Assembly: GCF_900106565.1 (NCBI RefSeq)
Contig: NZ_FNNJ01000004.1
Span: 186,001 to 250,000, forward strand
Origin: Lutibacter oricola
GTDB taxonomy: Bacteria > Bacteroidota > Bacteroidia > Flavobacteriales > Flavobacteriaceae
DNA: 64,000 nucleotides
Direction of reading: 5' to 3'
The notes beneath the pieces were generated by a model. It searched no databases and was not told where the DNA came from. It saw only the letters and a list, made by a program, of their open reading frames with translations. Below are positions 26,312-34,835 of this stretch, one piece after another (within the stretch, counting starts at the first letter, position 1; each line of letters opens with the position of its first letter). Position numbers and translations under genes: made by a program.

Positions 26312-26980
26312 ATGGACGAAAGTTTTTGTGAAAACAGTAATTCTGCCTATAATTTTGAAAAGCATTGGGAAAATGCTTATAGAAAAATACCAGTTAAAAG
26401 TTTAGGTTGGTACGAGTTCAAATCTAAGCCAACATTAGAGTTAATTGAACAATGTAATTTAGAGAAAGATGCATTAATATTTAATGCAGGAGTTGGAGCA
26501 AGTACTTTAATTAGAGATCTAATTGAGGCTAATTATTCTAATTTAGTTGTTAATGATATAGCTGTGAGCGCTTTAACTGAGTTGAAGCAACAAATTGGAA
26601 ACAACAAAAACACTTCTATAAAATTTATTGTAAGTGATTTAACAAATCCTTCTAATGAATTGTTAAAGTTGAAAAATGTAGATTTGTGGAACGATAGAGC
26701 TGTTTTACATTTTTTTACAACCAAAAAGCAACAAACAGCATATTTTAATTTACTTAAAAAAGTGGTTAAAAAAAATGGCTTTGTTATTTTGGCAGAATTT
26801 AATTTAGAAGGAGCAAAAAAATGTTGTGGTTTAAATGTTGTAAATTACAATGAAGCGATGCTGCAAGAACAATTAGGTAACGAATTTAAGTTGCTACAAT
26901 CATTTAATTATACATATACACAACCCAAAGGAGATACTAGAGAGTATGTGTATACACTATTTAAAAGAAGTACTATTTAA
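26312..26980 (+). CDS. SAM-dependent class I methyltransferase, possible bacillithiol N-methyltransferase
   Basis: The 222-residue protein opens with HWENAYRKIPVKSLGWYEF. The SAM-binding loop is IFNAGVGASTLIRDL, the acidic end of strand 2 is LVVNDIA, and LWNDRAVLHFF follows. A KKCCGLNVVNY segment near the C-terminus is typical of this subfamily. Its stop overlaps the bshC ATG by one base (TAATG), so translation is coupled. In Chlorobi a methyltransferase (NmbA) makes N-methyl-bacillithiol. The coupling here suggests the same role, but this is inference. Confidence 0.85.
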   Translation: MDESFCENSNSAYNFEKHWENAYRKIPVKSLGWYEFKSKPTLELIEQCNLEKDALIFNAGVGASTLIRDLIEANYSNLVVNDIAVSALTELKQQIGNNKNTSIKFIVSDLTNPSNELLKLKNVDLWNDRAVLHFFTTKKQQTAYFNLLKKVVKKNGFVILAEFNLEGAKKCCGLNVVNYNEAMLQEQLGNEFKLLQSFNYTYTQPKGDTREYVYTLFKRSTI

Positions 26981-28575
26981 TGAATATACATCAATTACCA
27001 TTTAAAAAAACAGGTTATTTTTCAGCCTTAATTTGTGATTATCTAGATAAAAAAGAAAAATTAGATAATTTCTACGGAAATTTCCCTGATTTAGATGGAT
27101 TTAAACAGCAATTAACACTTAGAAAAAAATCGAATTTAAATGTTGATTCTCGAAAAGTTCTGGTTTCATCATTAAATAAGCAATACAGTAATTTTAAAGT
27201 TACAGCTAATACACAAACCAATATTCAAAGTTTATTAGCTGAAAATACGTTTACAATTACAACAGGTCATCAGTTAAATATTTTTACTGGACCGTTATAT
27301 TTTTTATATAAAATTGTTTCAGTTATTAATTTAACAAAGCAATTAAAAAGAGAGTTTCCAGAAAATAATTTTGTGCCAGTTTATTGGATGGCAACAGAAG
27401 ATCACGATTTTGAAGAAATTAATTATTTTAATTTCAAAGGACAGAAAGTTCAATGGAATAGAGAGAGTAGTGGAGCTGTTGGTAGATTAGATTTACAAGG
27501 TTTTGATGAAATTTCTAAACAGTTTGGTTTTGAATTAGGAAATTCAGAAAATGCAAATTATTTAAAAACGCTATTTGAAAAAGCATACGTAAACCATACT
27601 AATTTAACTAATGCAACAAGGTATATTGTTAACGAACTTTTTGGAGATAATGGGTTGGTAATTATTGATGGAGATGCTATTGCTTTAAAACAGCAATTTG
27701 CACCAATTGTAAAAGATGAATTGTTGAACAATACTTCATTTAAAGAAGTTTCAAAAACAAATAAATTATTACAAGAAAAGTATAAAATTCAAGTAAATCC
27801 ACGTGAAATAAATTTATTTTATTTGGCTGAAGGTTTACGAGAACGTATAATTTTTGAAGATTCATTATTTAAAATTAATAATACGGCCATTGTTTTTTCT
27901 GAAGAAGAAATATTGGAAGAGTTAAACAAGCATCCAGAAAAATTTAGTCCAAACGTAATAATGCGACCTTTGTATCAAGAAACTATTTTACCAAACTTAG
28001 CCTACATTGGTGGAGGAGGAGAAATAGCTTATTGGTTTCAGTTAAAACAATATTTTAAAGCTGTAAACACAACATTCCCAATTTTATTATTGAGAAATTC
28101 TGTGCTAATGGCTTCATCCAAACAATTAAAGAAGCTTGATAAATTAGATGTTAGTTTACAAGAAATATTTGCAAAACAACAAGATTTAATTAATAAAAAG
28201 GTTAAAGAATTATCATCCTTTCCTATAGATTTTTCTCAACAAAAAACCTTTTTAAATGAGCAGTTTAAAGGTTTAAAACAATTAGCTCAAGAAACGGATG
28301 CATCATTTATAGGAGCTGTAAATGCGCAAGAGAAAAAACAGTTGAATGGTTTAGATAAATTAGAGAAACGTTTGTTAAAAGCTCAAAAACGTAAATTTAA
28401 TAACGAGTTAGAGAGAATAACATTAATTCAAAACGAATTATTTCCAAACAATAGCTTAGAGGAACGTTCTCGAAATTTTTCAACTTATTATTTAGAATTA
28501 GGAGAAGAATTAATTCCTATGTTATTGAAAGCATTAAATCCGCTTGAATTAAAATTTACCGTTATAGAATATTAA
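26980..28575 (+). CDS. bshC: Bacillithiol biosynthesis cysteine-adding enzyme BshC
   Basis: BshC joins cysteine to glucosaminyl-malate in the last step of bacillithiol synthesis. The 531-residue frame has the family features: N-terminal IHQLPFKKTGYFSALICDYL, TITTGHQLNIFTGPLYFLYK, VPVYWMATEDHDFEEINYF (HxxH-like nucleotidyl-transfer motif), and NVIMRPLYQETILPNLAYIG, then a coiled C-terminal arm. bshA and bshB are not in the window. The methyltransferase upstream is coupled. The 3' end overlaps the convergent EF-hand gene by four bases. Confidence 0.95.
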   Translation: MNIHQLPFKKTGYFSALICDYLDKKEKLDNFYGNFPDLDGFKQQLTLRKKSNLNVDSRKVLVSSLNKQYSNFKVTANTQTNIQSLLAENTFTITTGHQLNIFTGPLYFLYKIVSVINLTKQLKREFPENNFVPVYWMATEDHDFEEINYFNFKGQKVQWNRESSGAVGRLDLQGFDEISKQFGFELGNSENANYLKTLFEKAYVNHTNLTNATRYIVNELFGDNGLVIIDGDAIALKQQFAPIVKDELLNNTSFKEVSKTNKLLQEKYKIQVNPREINLFYLAEGLRERIIFEDSLFKINNTAIVFSEEEILEELNKHPEKFSPNVIMRPLYQETILPNLAYIGGGGEIAYWFQLKQYFKAVNTTFPILLLRNSVLMASSKQLKKLDKLDVSLQEIFAKQQDLINKKVKELSSFPIDFSQQKTFLNEQFKGLKQLAQETDASFIGAVNAQEKKQLNGLDKLEKRLLKAQKRKFNNELERITLIQNELFPNNSLEERSRNFSTYYLELGEELIPMLLKALNPLELKFTVIEY

Positions 28576-28853
28576 CTAATTTCTTTTACAGCTTTTTTAA
28601 ATTCTTTCCAGCTAATTTGTCCATCATCGTCGGTATCGTAACCTTCAATAAGTTTGCTAGAAACAATTCCGCGAATAAAACCACTAATTTCAGCTTCTTT
28701 TAAAAGTTGAACAATTTCTTTTTTAGATAAACTTCCAGAACCCTTTTTATCGAAAAAGTTGAAAGCTTCTTCTGGAGTTTCGAATTTATTGGTAATTAAA
28801 ATTTGAATTTTCTTTAATATTGATTTTTTAGATGCCATAATTTTTTTAGACAA
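28572..28853 (-). CDS. Small EF-hand protein
   Basis: This protein of 93 residues (88 from the second ATG at 28838, MASKKSIL) has two EF-hand calcium loops: DKKGSGSLSKKEI and DTDDDGQISWKEF. The second has the full ligand pattern; the first has Lys/Gly at two ligand positions and may bind weakly. There is no signal peptide, so it appears cytoplasmic, which is unusual for bacterial EF-hands. Its 3' end overlaps bshC. The 138-aa gene lies 15 bases upstream on the same strand, so the two may be co-transcribed. Confidence 0.82.
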   Translation of the reverse strand: MSKKIMASKKSILKKIQILITNKFETPEEAFNFFDKKGSGSLSKKEIVQLLKEAEISGFIRGIVSSKLIEGYDTDDDGQISWKEFKKAVKEIS

Positions 28854-28868
28854 TATAAAAAATAAATA

Positions 28869-29285
28869 TTAAACAGTTTTAAAGGCGTATACCGTATTTT
28901 TTAGCGTGTATTTTACTTCAGTAACATTATTAGCTACAATTTTTTTAGCATCACTTTCATCTAATTCAAAATCTACGGGAGTATAAAACACACCAGATTT
29001 ATTTATTTCGTTAGATTCTACAGTAGTATTGTCCGATGCTAATGTAATTTCTTCATTATTTAATACAAAACTAATAGTACAACCATTTTTTTTAATATTG
29101 GCTTTAGTATCTCCAATTAAAACAGTTTTTAAATATGGGAAACCTCCAAGTTCTTCAATATCTATATAAACTTTATTAGTATCGTTTTTAGCAAATAAAG
29201 TACCTTCTTTATAATCAATCTCCTTTATAATTTCTTCAGCGTTAGGCGCAGGTTTTGGTTTAAAAAATTTATCGAAAATTCCCAT
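28869..29285 (-). CDS. Conserved hypothetical protein, 138 aa
   Basis: The protein begins MGIFDKFFKPKPAPNAEEII and is otherwise rich in beta strands, with no signal peptide or membrane helix. I do not recognise the family. The amphipathic start (MGIFDKFFKPK) could associate with membrane. It is the first gene of a likely pair with the EF-hand gene. A minus-strand -7 box TAACTTTG (29314-29307) is 22 bases upstream. Confidence 0.65.
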   Translation of the reverse strand: MGIFDKFFKPKPAPNAEEIIKEIDYKEGTLFAKNDTNKVYIDIEELGGFPYLKTVLIGDTKANIKKNGCTISFVLNNEEITLASDNTTVESNEINKSGVFYTPVDFELDESDAKKIVANNVTEVKYTLKNTVYAFKTV

Positions 29286-29337
29286 TTGTTGTTTGTTTTA
29301 GAAATGCAAAGTTAGTTATTTATATCCTATTTAAACT

Positions 29338-29369
29338 AAAAAGCCCAAACTAGTAAGTTTGAGCTTTTT
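29338..29369 (-). terminator. Terminator after lpdA
   Basis: A stem of about 14 pairs with one G-T type mismatch and an AGTA loop, followed by T-rich sequence on the minus strand, 20 bases after the lpdA stop. Confidence 0.75.
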
Positions 29370-29389
29370 AATATATGTTTAACTTAATT

Positions 29390-30778
29390 TTATAAGTGAA
29401 TTACTTCATCATAAGCATCAGCAACAGCTTCCATTACAGCTTCACTCATTGTTGGATGTGGGTGAATTGCTTTTAATACTTCGTGTCCAGTTGTTTCTAA
29501 TTTTCTACCTAAAACTGCTTCAGCAATCATATCAGTTACACCAGCACCAATCATATGGCAACCTAACCATTCGCCATACTTAGCATCAAAAATTACTTTT
29601 ACAAAACCTTCTGGAGATCCAGCAGCTTTTGCTTTACCAGAAGCCGAGAATGGGAATTTACCAACCTTAATTTCGTAACCAGCTTCAATTGCTTTAGCTT
29701 CGGTTAAACCAACACTTGCAATTTCTGGAGTAGCATATGTACAACCAGGAACATTACCATAATCGATTTTTTCTGTATGTAAACCTGCAATTTTTTCAAC
29801 ACAAGTAATTCCTTCAGCAGAAGCAACGTGAGCTAAAGCTTGCCCAGGAACAACATCTCCAATTGCATAGTAACCAGGAATGTTAGTTTGGTAAAAATCA
29901 TTAACTAAAATTTTATCTCTGTCTACAACAATTCCAACATCTTCTAAACCAATGTTTTCAATATTAGATTTAATTCCAACTGCAGAAAGTACAATGTCTG
30001 CTTCTAAAATTTCTTCTCCTTTTTTAGTTTTTACAACAGCTTTTACACCATCTCCAGAAGTATCAACAGATTCAACAGAAGAATTAACCATTACTTTAAT
30101 TCCAGATTTTTTTAACGAACGTGCAAATTGTTTAGAAACATCTACATCTTCTACAGGAACAACGTTTGGCATAAACTCAACAATAGTTACATCAGTACCC
30201 ATTGAGTTGTAAAAGTGTGCAAATTCAACACCAATAGCACCAGAACCAACCACAATCATTTTTTTAGGTTGTTTTGGTAAAGTCATAGCTTGGCGATAAC
30301 CAATTACTTTTTTACCATCTTGTGGTAAGCTTGGCAACTCTCGAGAACGAGCTCCAGTAGCAATAATAATATGGTCTGCACTATATTCTGTTACGTTTCC
30401 TTCAGCATCGGTAACATCAACTTTTTTACCAGTTTTTATTTTACCAAAACCGTTAAGAACGTCAATTTTATTCTTTTTCATTAAGAATTGAACTCCTTTG
30501 CTCATTCCTTCAGCAACACCACGACTACGTTTAACTACAGCTTCAAAATCTTTATCAATAGCTTCAGCTTTTAAACCGTAATCATCAACATGCTTTAAAT
30601 AATCGTAAACTTGAGCACTTTTTAATAATGCTTTTGTAGGTATACATCCCCAGTTTAAACAAATTCCACCTAAGTTTTCTCTTTCAACTACTGCAACTTT
30701 AAAACCAAGTTGAGAAGCTCTAATTGCTGTAACATATCCTCCAGGACCACTACCAATTATAATTACATCGTATTTCAT
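29390..30778 (-). CDS. lpdA: Dihydrolipoyl dehydrogenase
   Basis: The E3 flavoprotein of 2-oxoacid dehydrogenase complexes reoxidises dihydrolipoamide with NAD+. The 462-residue frame has the FAD loop IIGSGPGGYVTAIRA, the redox disulfide GGICLNWGCIPTKALL, the NAD loop VVGSGAIGVEFAHFYNSMG, the second FAD motif GYYAIGDVV, and the C-terminal catalytic HPHPTMSEAV. It is transcribed alone with an exact -7 box upstream. The partial lipA at the right edge of the window supplies the lipoyl cofactor for the same complexes. Confidence 0.97.
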   Translation of the reverse strand: MKYDVIIIGSGPGGYVTAIRASQLGFKVAVVERENLGGICLNWGCIPTKALLKSAQVYDYLKHVDDYGLKAEAIDKDFEAVVKRSRGVAEGMSKGVQFLMKKNKIDVLNGFGKIKTGKKVDVTDAEGNVTEYSADHIIIATGARSRELPSLPQDGKKVIGYRQAMTLPKQPKKMIVVGSGAIGVEFAHFYNSMGTDVTIVEFMPNVVPVEDVDVSKQFARSLKKSGIKVMVNSSVESVDTSGDGVKAVVKTKKGEEILEADIVLSAVGIKSNIENIGLEDVGIVVDRDKILVNDFYQTNIPGYYAIGDVVPGQALAHVASAEGITCVEKIAGLHTEKIDYGNVPGCTYATPEIASVGLTEAKAIEAGYEIKVGKFPFSASGKAKAAGSPEGFVKVIFDAKYGEWLGCHMIGAGVTDMIAEAVLGRKLETTGHEVLKAIHPHPTMSEAVMEAVADAYDEVIHL

Positions 30779-30817
30779 GTTGTTCTAGTTTTTTTTAATT
30801 AATGCTGAATAAGTCAG

Positions 30818-30825
30818 CAAATTTA
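30818..30825 (-). promoter_or_regulatory. Predicted -7 box for lpdA
   Basis: The minus strand reads TAAATTTG, an exact TAnnTTTG match, 40 bases before the lpdA start. Confidence 0.45.
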
Positions 30826-30889
30826 CTCATTTTTTTAGTTACTTAAATTGAGTTTTTCCAATTGAAGTAAATTTTGATATTTTAATAAT

Positions 30890-32659
30890 TTACATTCTGT
30901 TAGGAACTTGAATTCCTAATAAACCAAATGCAGTTTTAATAATTTCTGAAACTTTTACTGAAAGTTGAACTCTAAATATTTTTTCTTGTTCATTTTCGCA
31001 AGCTAAAATTGGCACACTTTGGTAAAAAGAGTTATAACTTTTAACCAAATCATACGTGTAATTAGCAATTAGTGCTGGGCTATGGTTAGTAGCTGCATTT
31101 TGTATTACTTCAGGAAATAATTCTAATTGTTTTATTAATTCTTTTTCTTTACTGTGTAAATCTATATTTGTTATTTCAGAAGAATAATCGAAAGTTGCTT
31201 TTCTAATTATTGACTGAATACGCGCATAGGTATATTGTATAAATGGCCCTGTATTACCTGCAAAATCTACAGACTCTTCTGGGTCGAACAAAATACGTTT
31301 TTTAGGGTCTACTTTTAATATGTAATATTTTAAAGCCCCTAAACCTATTGTTTTATATAAAGCTTCTTTTTCGTTGTTAGAATAACCATCTAGTTTTCCT
31401 AAATCTTGCGAAATATCTCTAGCGGTATTTGTCATTTCAGCCATTAAATCATCAGCATCTACTACGGTTCCTTCTCTAGATTTCATTTTACCACTTGGTA
31501 AATCTACCATTCCGTACGATAAATGATACAAGTTTTTAGCCCAATCAAATCCTAATTTAGAAAGAATTAGAAATAATACCTTAAAGTGATAATCTTGTTC
31601 ATTACCAACTGTGTAAACTAATTCTTGAAGGTCAAAATCTTTACAACGTTCAATAGCAGTTCCAATGTCTTGCGTCATATAAACAGCAGTTCCATCGGCA
31701 CGTAAAACTATTTTTTCATCTAAACCTTCATCACTTAAATCTATCCAAACGGAACCATCTTCTTTTTTGAAAAAAATTCCTTTTTCTAAACCTTCTGCAA
31801 CTATATCTTTACCTAATAAGTAAGTATTACTTTCGTAATAGTTTTTATCGAAATCTACACCTAAATCTTTGTATGTTTTATCGAAACCAGTGTAAACCCA
31901 TTGGTTCATTGTTTTCCAAAGTGTAACTATTTCTTCATCACCTGCTTCCCATTTACGTAACATTGCTTGTGCTTCTACTAAAATTGGAGCTTCTTTTTTA
32001 GCTTCATCTTCAGTTTTACCTTCAGCAATTAATTCAGCAATTTCTTTTTTATAAGCCTTATCAAAAGCAACATAATAATTACCAACTAATTTATCGCCTT
32101 TTAGACCTGTACTTTCTGGAGTTTCTCCATTTCCAAAACGTTGCCAAGCCAACATACTTTTACAAATATGTATTCCACGATCGTTAATAATTTGTGTTTT
32201 ATAAACTTTTTTTCCTGAAGCTTTAATAATCTCTGCAACAGAATAACCTAATAAGTTGTTTCTAATATGACCTAAATGCAAAGGTTTGTTAGTGTTTGGA
32301 GAAGAATATTCTACCATTACAGCCTTATCATTTTTATTAGGTTCTACAACACCATAATTAGTTGTAGCATTTATAGTATTGAAGCTTGAAATAAACTGAG
32401 TATCAGAAATTACTAAGTTTAAAAAACCTTTAACTACGTTAAAATCAGAAACTTCGGTTACGTTTTCTTTTAAGTATTCTCCAATTTGAGTACCTATTTG
32501 TACAGGGTTTCCTTTTACGTGTTTTAAAAAGGCAAAAACTACAATAGTTATATCTCCTTCAAAATCTTTACGTGTTGCTTGAAATTCTACAGACTCAATG
32601 TCTTTTTCGAAAATTTCTTTGAACCCTTTTATTACAGCTTGTTCTAAACTATTTTGCAT
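30890..32659 (-). CDS. argS: Arginyl-tRNA synthetase
   Basis: This class I aminoacyl-tRNA synthetase has 589 residues. The HIGH motif is LHLGHIRNN. The KMSKS loop is present as KMKSREGTVV, the usual degenerate form in ArgRS. The N-terminal Add1 domain and the C-terminal DALR anticodon-binding domain (RIQSIIRKA, ending GLLGIQVPNRM) are complete. An exact minus-strand -7 box (TACTTTTG, 32694-32687) is upstream. Confidence 0.97.
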   Translation of the reverse strand: MQNSLEQAVIKGFKEIFEKDIESVEFQATRKDFEGDITIVVFAFLKHVKGNPVQIGTQIGEYLKENVTEVSDFNVVKGFLNLVISDTQFISSFNTINATTNYGVVEPNKNDKAVMVEYSSPNTNKPLHLGHIRNNLLGYSVAEIIKASGKKVYKTQIINDRGIHICKSMLAWQRFGNGETPESTGLKGDKLVGNYYVAFDKAYKKEIAELIAEGKTEDEAKKEAPILVEAQAMLRKWEAGDEEIVTLWKTMNQWVYTGFDKTYKDLGVDFDKNYYESNTYLLGKDIVAEGLEKGIFFKKEDGSVWIDLSDEGLDEKIVLRADGTAVYMTQDIGTAIERCKDFDLQELVYTVGNEQDYHFKVLFLILSKLGFDWAKNLYHLSYGMVDLPSGKMKSREGTVVDADDLMAEMTNTARDISQDLGKLDGYSNNEKEALYKTIGLGALKYYILKVDPKKRILFDPEESVDFAGNTGPFIQYTYARIQSIIRKATFDYSSEITNIDLHSKEKELIKQLELFPEVIQNAATNHSPALIANYTYDLVKSYNSFYQSVPILACENEQEKIFRVQLSVKVSEIIKTAFGLLGIQVPNRM

Positions 32660-32686
32660 ATTTTTCAGCTAAATTAATACGAAATG

Positions 32687-32694
32687 CAAAAGTA
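32687..32694 (-). promoter_or_regulatory. Predicted -7 box for argS
   Basis: The minus strand reads TACTTTTG, an exact match to TAnnTTTG, 27 bases before the argS start. Confidence 0.5.
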
Positions 32695-32712
32695 CTAAAT
32701 TCAATAGAATTT

Positions 32713-34236
32713 TCATTGCTTTATAAAATCAAATTCTGTAAAGTCGAAATCTGGGTTTGGTACATCTATATGAAGCTTAGCAATTTTACCATTTTTAGTT
32801 ACATCGAACCAAAGTTTTCCTTCAGGTAAAGAAGCTAATTTAGTATTAAACCTAAACGTAAAAATATGATCGTTCCAATGTTTTAATTCACCATAAAAAA
32901 TAGGTGTTTTATCCATTGTAAAATTAAGCTTGTTGTTTTTTAAAGTCACGGTAACAGTACCATACATTTTGTCTTTATAAACACCAGTATAGGTTTCTAA
33001 ATTTAAATGATTTTTATTGATGTTTCCTCTTTTAGATTCGTTGTTTTTTGCTTTGGTATTGGAAGCTTTGTCTTGTTGTTTTTTATAGCCTAAATAGTTG
33101 GAAGACCAATCTTTACCATTCAGTTTGTTAGTTAAAAGAACATCGAGAATTTTGTTGCTTAAAGCACTAGCAACCCAATTTATATTGTTAGTTAAAATTA
33201 CAACTCCTAGTTTTTTTTCAGGAATAAAAAGTGATTTAGAAATCATTCCGTCGTAACCACCTCCGTGAGAAACAATTTTAGAACCTTGATAATCGTTTAA
33301 ACTCCAACCTAAACCATAAGATTTAAAGTTTGTTTTTTCGTTGTTTTTTCTAACAGAAAAATTAATATGTGGTGTTGTTATTTTCTGAAAGCTTTGTTCT
33401 GAAAACAACTTTTCATCATTTAAACTTCCTTCATTTATATTTAGTTGTAGCCACTTAGCAAAATCGTTTACCGAAGAAATTAGCGCACCTGCAGGAGCAA
33501 TATTATCCCAATTAACCCATTTTAATTCGTTGTTTTTTCCATTCTCAAAAAAATAAGGCGTTGCAATATTTGTAGTGTTTTTTAATTGCGAAGTAGAAGT
33601 TAATGTTCTATTCATTTTAAGAGGTGTTAAAAAATGTTCACTTACATAAGTAGCCCAAGATTTTCCGCTCACTTTTTCTATAATTTGGCCAGCTGCTAAA
33701 AAAGAAATGTTTGAATAGCCATAGGTAGTTCTAAATTCGCTAGTAGGTTTTAAATATTCTTGTGCAGCTATAATTTCTTCTGGAGTTTTAGTTGTTCCGT
33801 ACCATAATAAATCTCCGCTAAAAGTAGCTAAACCATTTCTGTGGCAAAGTAAATCTTCGATAGTAGTGTTTTGCGTAACATAATCGTTATACATTTTATA
33901 ATAAGGTAGGTATTTTACTACTTTATCTGTCCATTTTAGTTTACCTTCTTCAACCAAATTAGCAATAGCTGTAGCTGTAAAAGCTTTAGAATTAGATGCA
34001 ACAGCAAATAATGTGTTGCCATCTACTTTTTGTTTTTTAGCAATATTGGCAAATCCGTAGCCTTTACTAAAAACTATGGAATCTGCATTTACAATTGCAA
34101 TTGCCATACCTGGTAGTTGCCATTCTTCTAGAGATTTTTCGAAATAAGCATCTAAATGATTAAGTTGTTCTTTGGTTTGTGAATTACTTGAAAAACTTAT
34201 TAATAATAGGAGCAGAGTTAGTTTAAAAAATTTCAT
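32713..34236 (-). CDS. Serine hydrolase, class C beta-lactamase fold with DUF3471-like C-terminus
   Basis: A 507-residue exported protein (signal peptide 1-19). The catalytic S-x-x-K is SNSK (81-84), the Y-x-N is YSN in TYGYSNIS, and the HGG element is SHGGGYDGM. After about residue 380 a Lys/Asn-rich linker leads to a beta-rich domain (ETYTGVYKDKMYGTVTV) of DUF3471 type. Such proteins are peptidases or esterases of unknown substrate. It is transcribed alone, divergent from the YkgJ gene. Confidence 0.9.
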   Translation of the reverse strand: MKFFKLTLLLLLISFSSNSQTKEQLNHLDAYFEKSLEEWQLPGMAIAIVNADSIVFSKGYGFANIAKKQKVDGNTLFAVASNSKAFTATAIANLVEEGKLKWTDKVVKYLPYYKMYNDYVTQNTTIEDLLCHRNGLATFSGDLLWYGTTKTPEEIIAAQEYLKPTSEFRTTYGYSNISFLAAGQIIEKVSGKSWATYVSEHFLTPLKMNRTLTSTSQLKNTTNIATPYFFENGKNNELKWVNWDNIAPAGALISSVNDFAKWLQLNINEGSLNDEKLFSEQSFQKITTPHINFSVRKNNEKTNFKSYGLGWSLNDYQGSKIVSHGGGYDGMISKSLFIPEKKLGVVILTNNINWVASALSNKILDVLLTNKLNGKDWSSNYLGYKKQQDKASNTKAKNNESKRGNINKNHLNLETYTGVYKDKMYGTVTVTLKNNKLNFTMDKTPIFYGELKHWNDHIFTFRFNTKLASLPEGKLWFDVTKNGKIAKLHIDVPNPDFDFTEFDFIKQ

Positions 34237-34312
34237 AATATAATTTTATAAAAACGAATTTAATAATAATTATAGTAGTTATGTACATAAATAAGAGTTA
34301 TATATTTGCAGT

Positions 34313-34810
34313 ATGAAAGAATTTTTGAAAGAATTGCCGGAATTAGCTGAAGAAAAGCGTTTAGAAAGTAAAAAGTACTTTGCGAGATTAAAAAAACGTG
34401 TACCTAAAAGGTTAGATTTAATAATGCAAGATTTACATGAAGAAGAGTTTAAAAAAACGGATTGTTTAACTTGTGGTAATTGTTGTAAAACTACGAGCCC
34501 AATTTTTACAGAAAAAGATATTGAACGTATTGCAAAGCATTTACGTATAAAAGTTGTAAAATTTATTGAGCAATATTTGGAACGTGATGAAGATGATTTT
34601 TACGTGTTAAAAAGTTCGCCTTGTACTTTTTTAGATTTGAATGATAACACGTGTTTTATTTATGATGTTCGTCCAAAAGCTTGTAGTGAATATCCGCATA
34701 CTAACAGACGTAAATTTATTCAAATTGCAGAATTAACTATAAAAAACACAGAAATTTGCCCTGCAGCATATAATATTGTAGAGGCTTTAAAAGTTAAATT
34801 ACCAAAATAA
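34313..34810 (+). CDS. YkgJ family cysteine-cluster protein
   Basis: A 165-residue cytoplasmic protein with the YkgJ/CxxCxxCC pattern: DCLTCGNCCKTTSPIF near the middle, then PCTFLDLNDNTCFIYDVRP and KACSEYPH. The eight-cysteine set is thought to bind zinc or an iron-sulfur cluster; the function is unknown. A TATATTTG box (34301-34308) ends only four bases before the ATG, so the transcript from it would be leaderless. It is followed after 25 bases by a signal-peptide protein. Confidence 0.88.
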   Translation: MKEFLKELPELAEEKRLESKKYFARLKKRVPKRLDLIMQDLHEEEFKKTDCLTCGNCCKTTSPIFTEKDIERIAKHLRIKVVKFIEQYLERDEDDFYVLKSSPCTFLDLNDNTCFIYDVRPKACSEYPHTNRRKFIQIAELTIKNTEICPAAYNIVEALKVKLPK

Positions 34811-34835
34811 TATTCATATTCTAAAGGTTGTTAAA

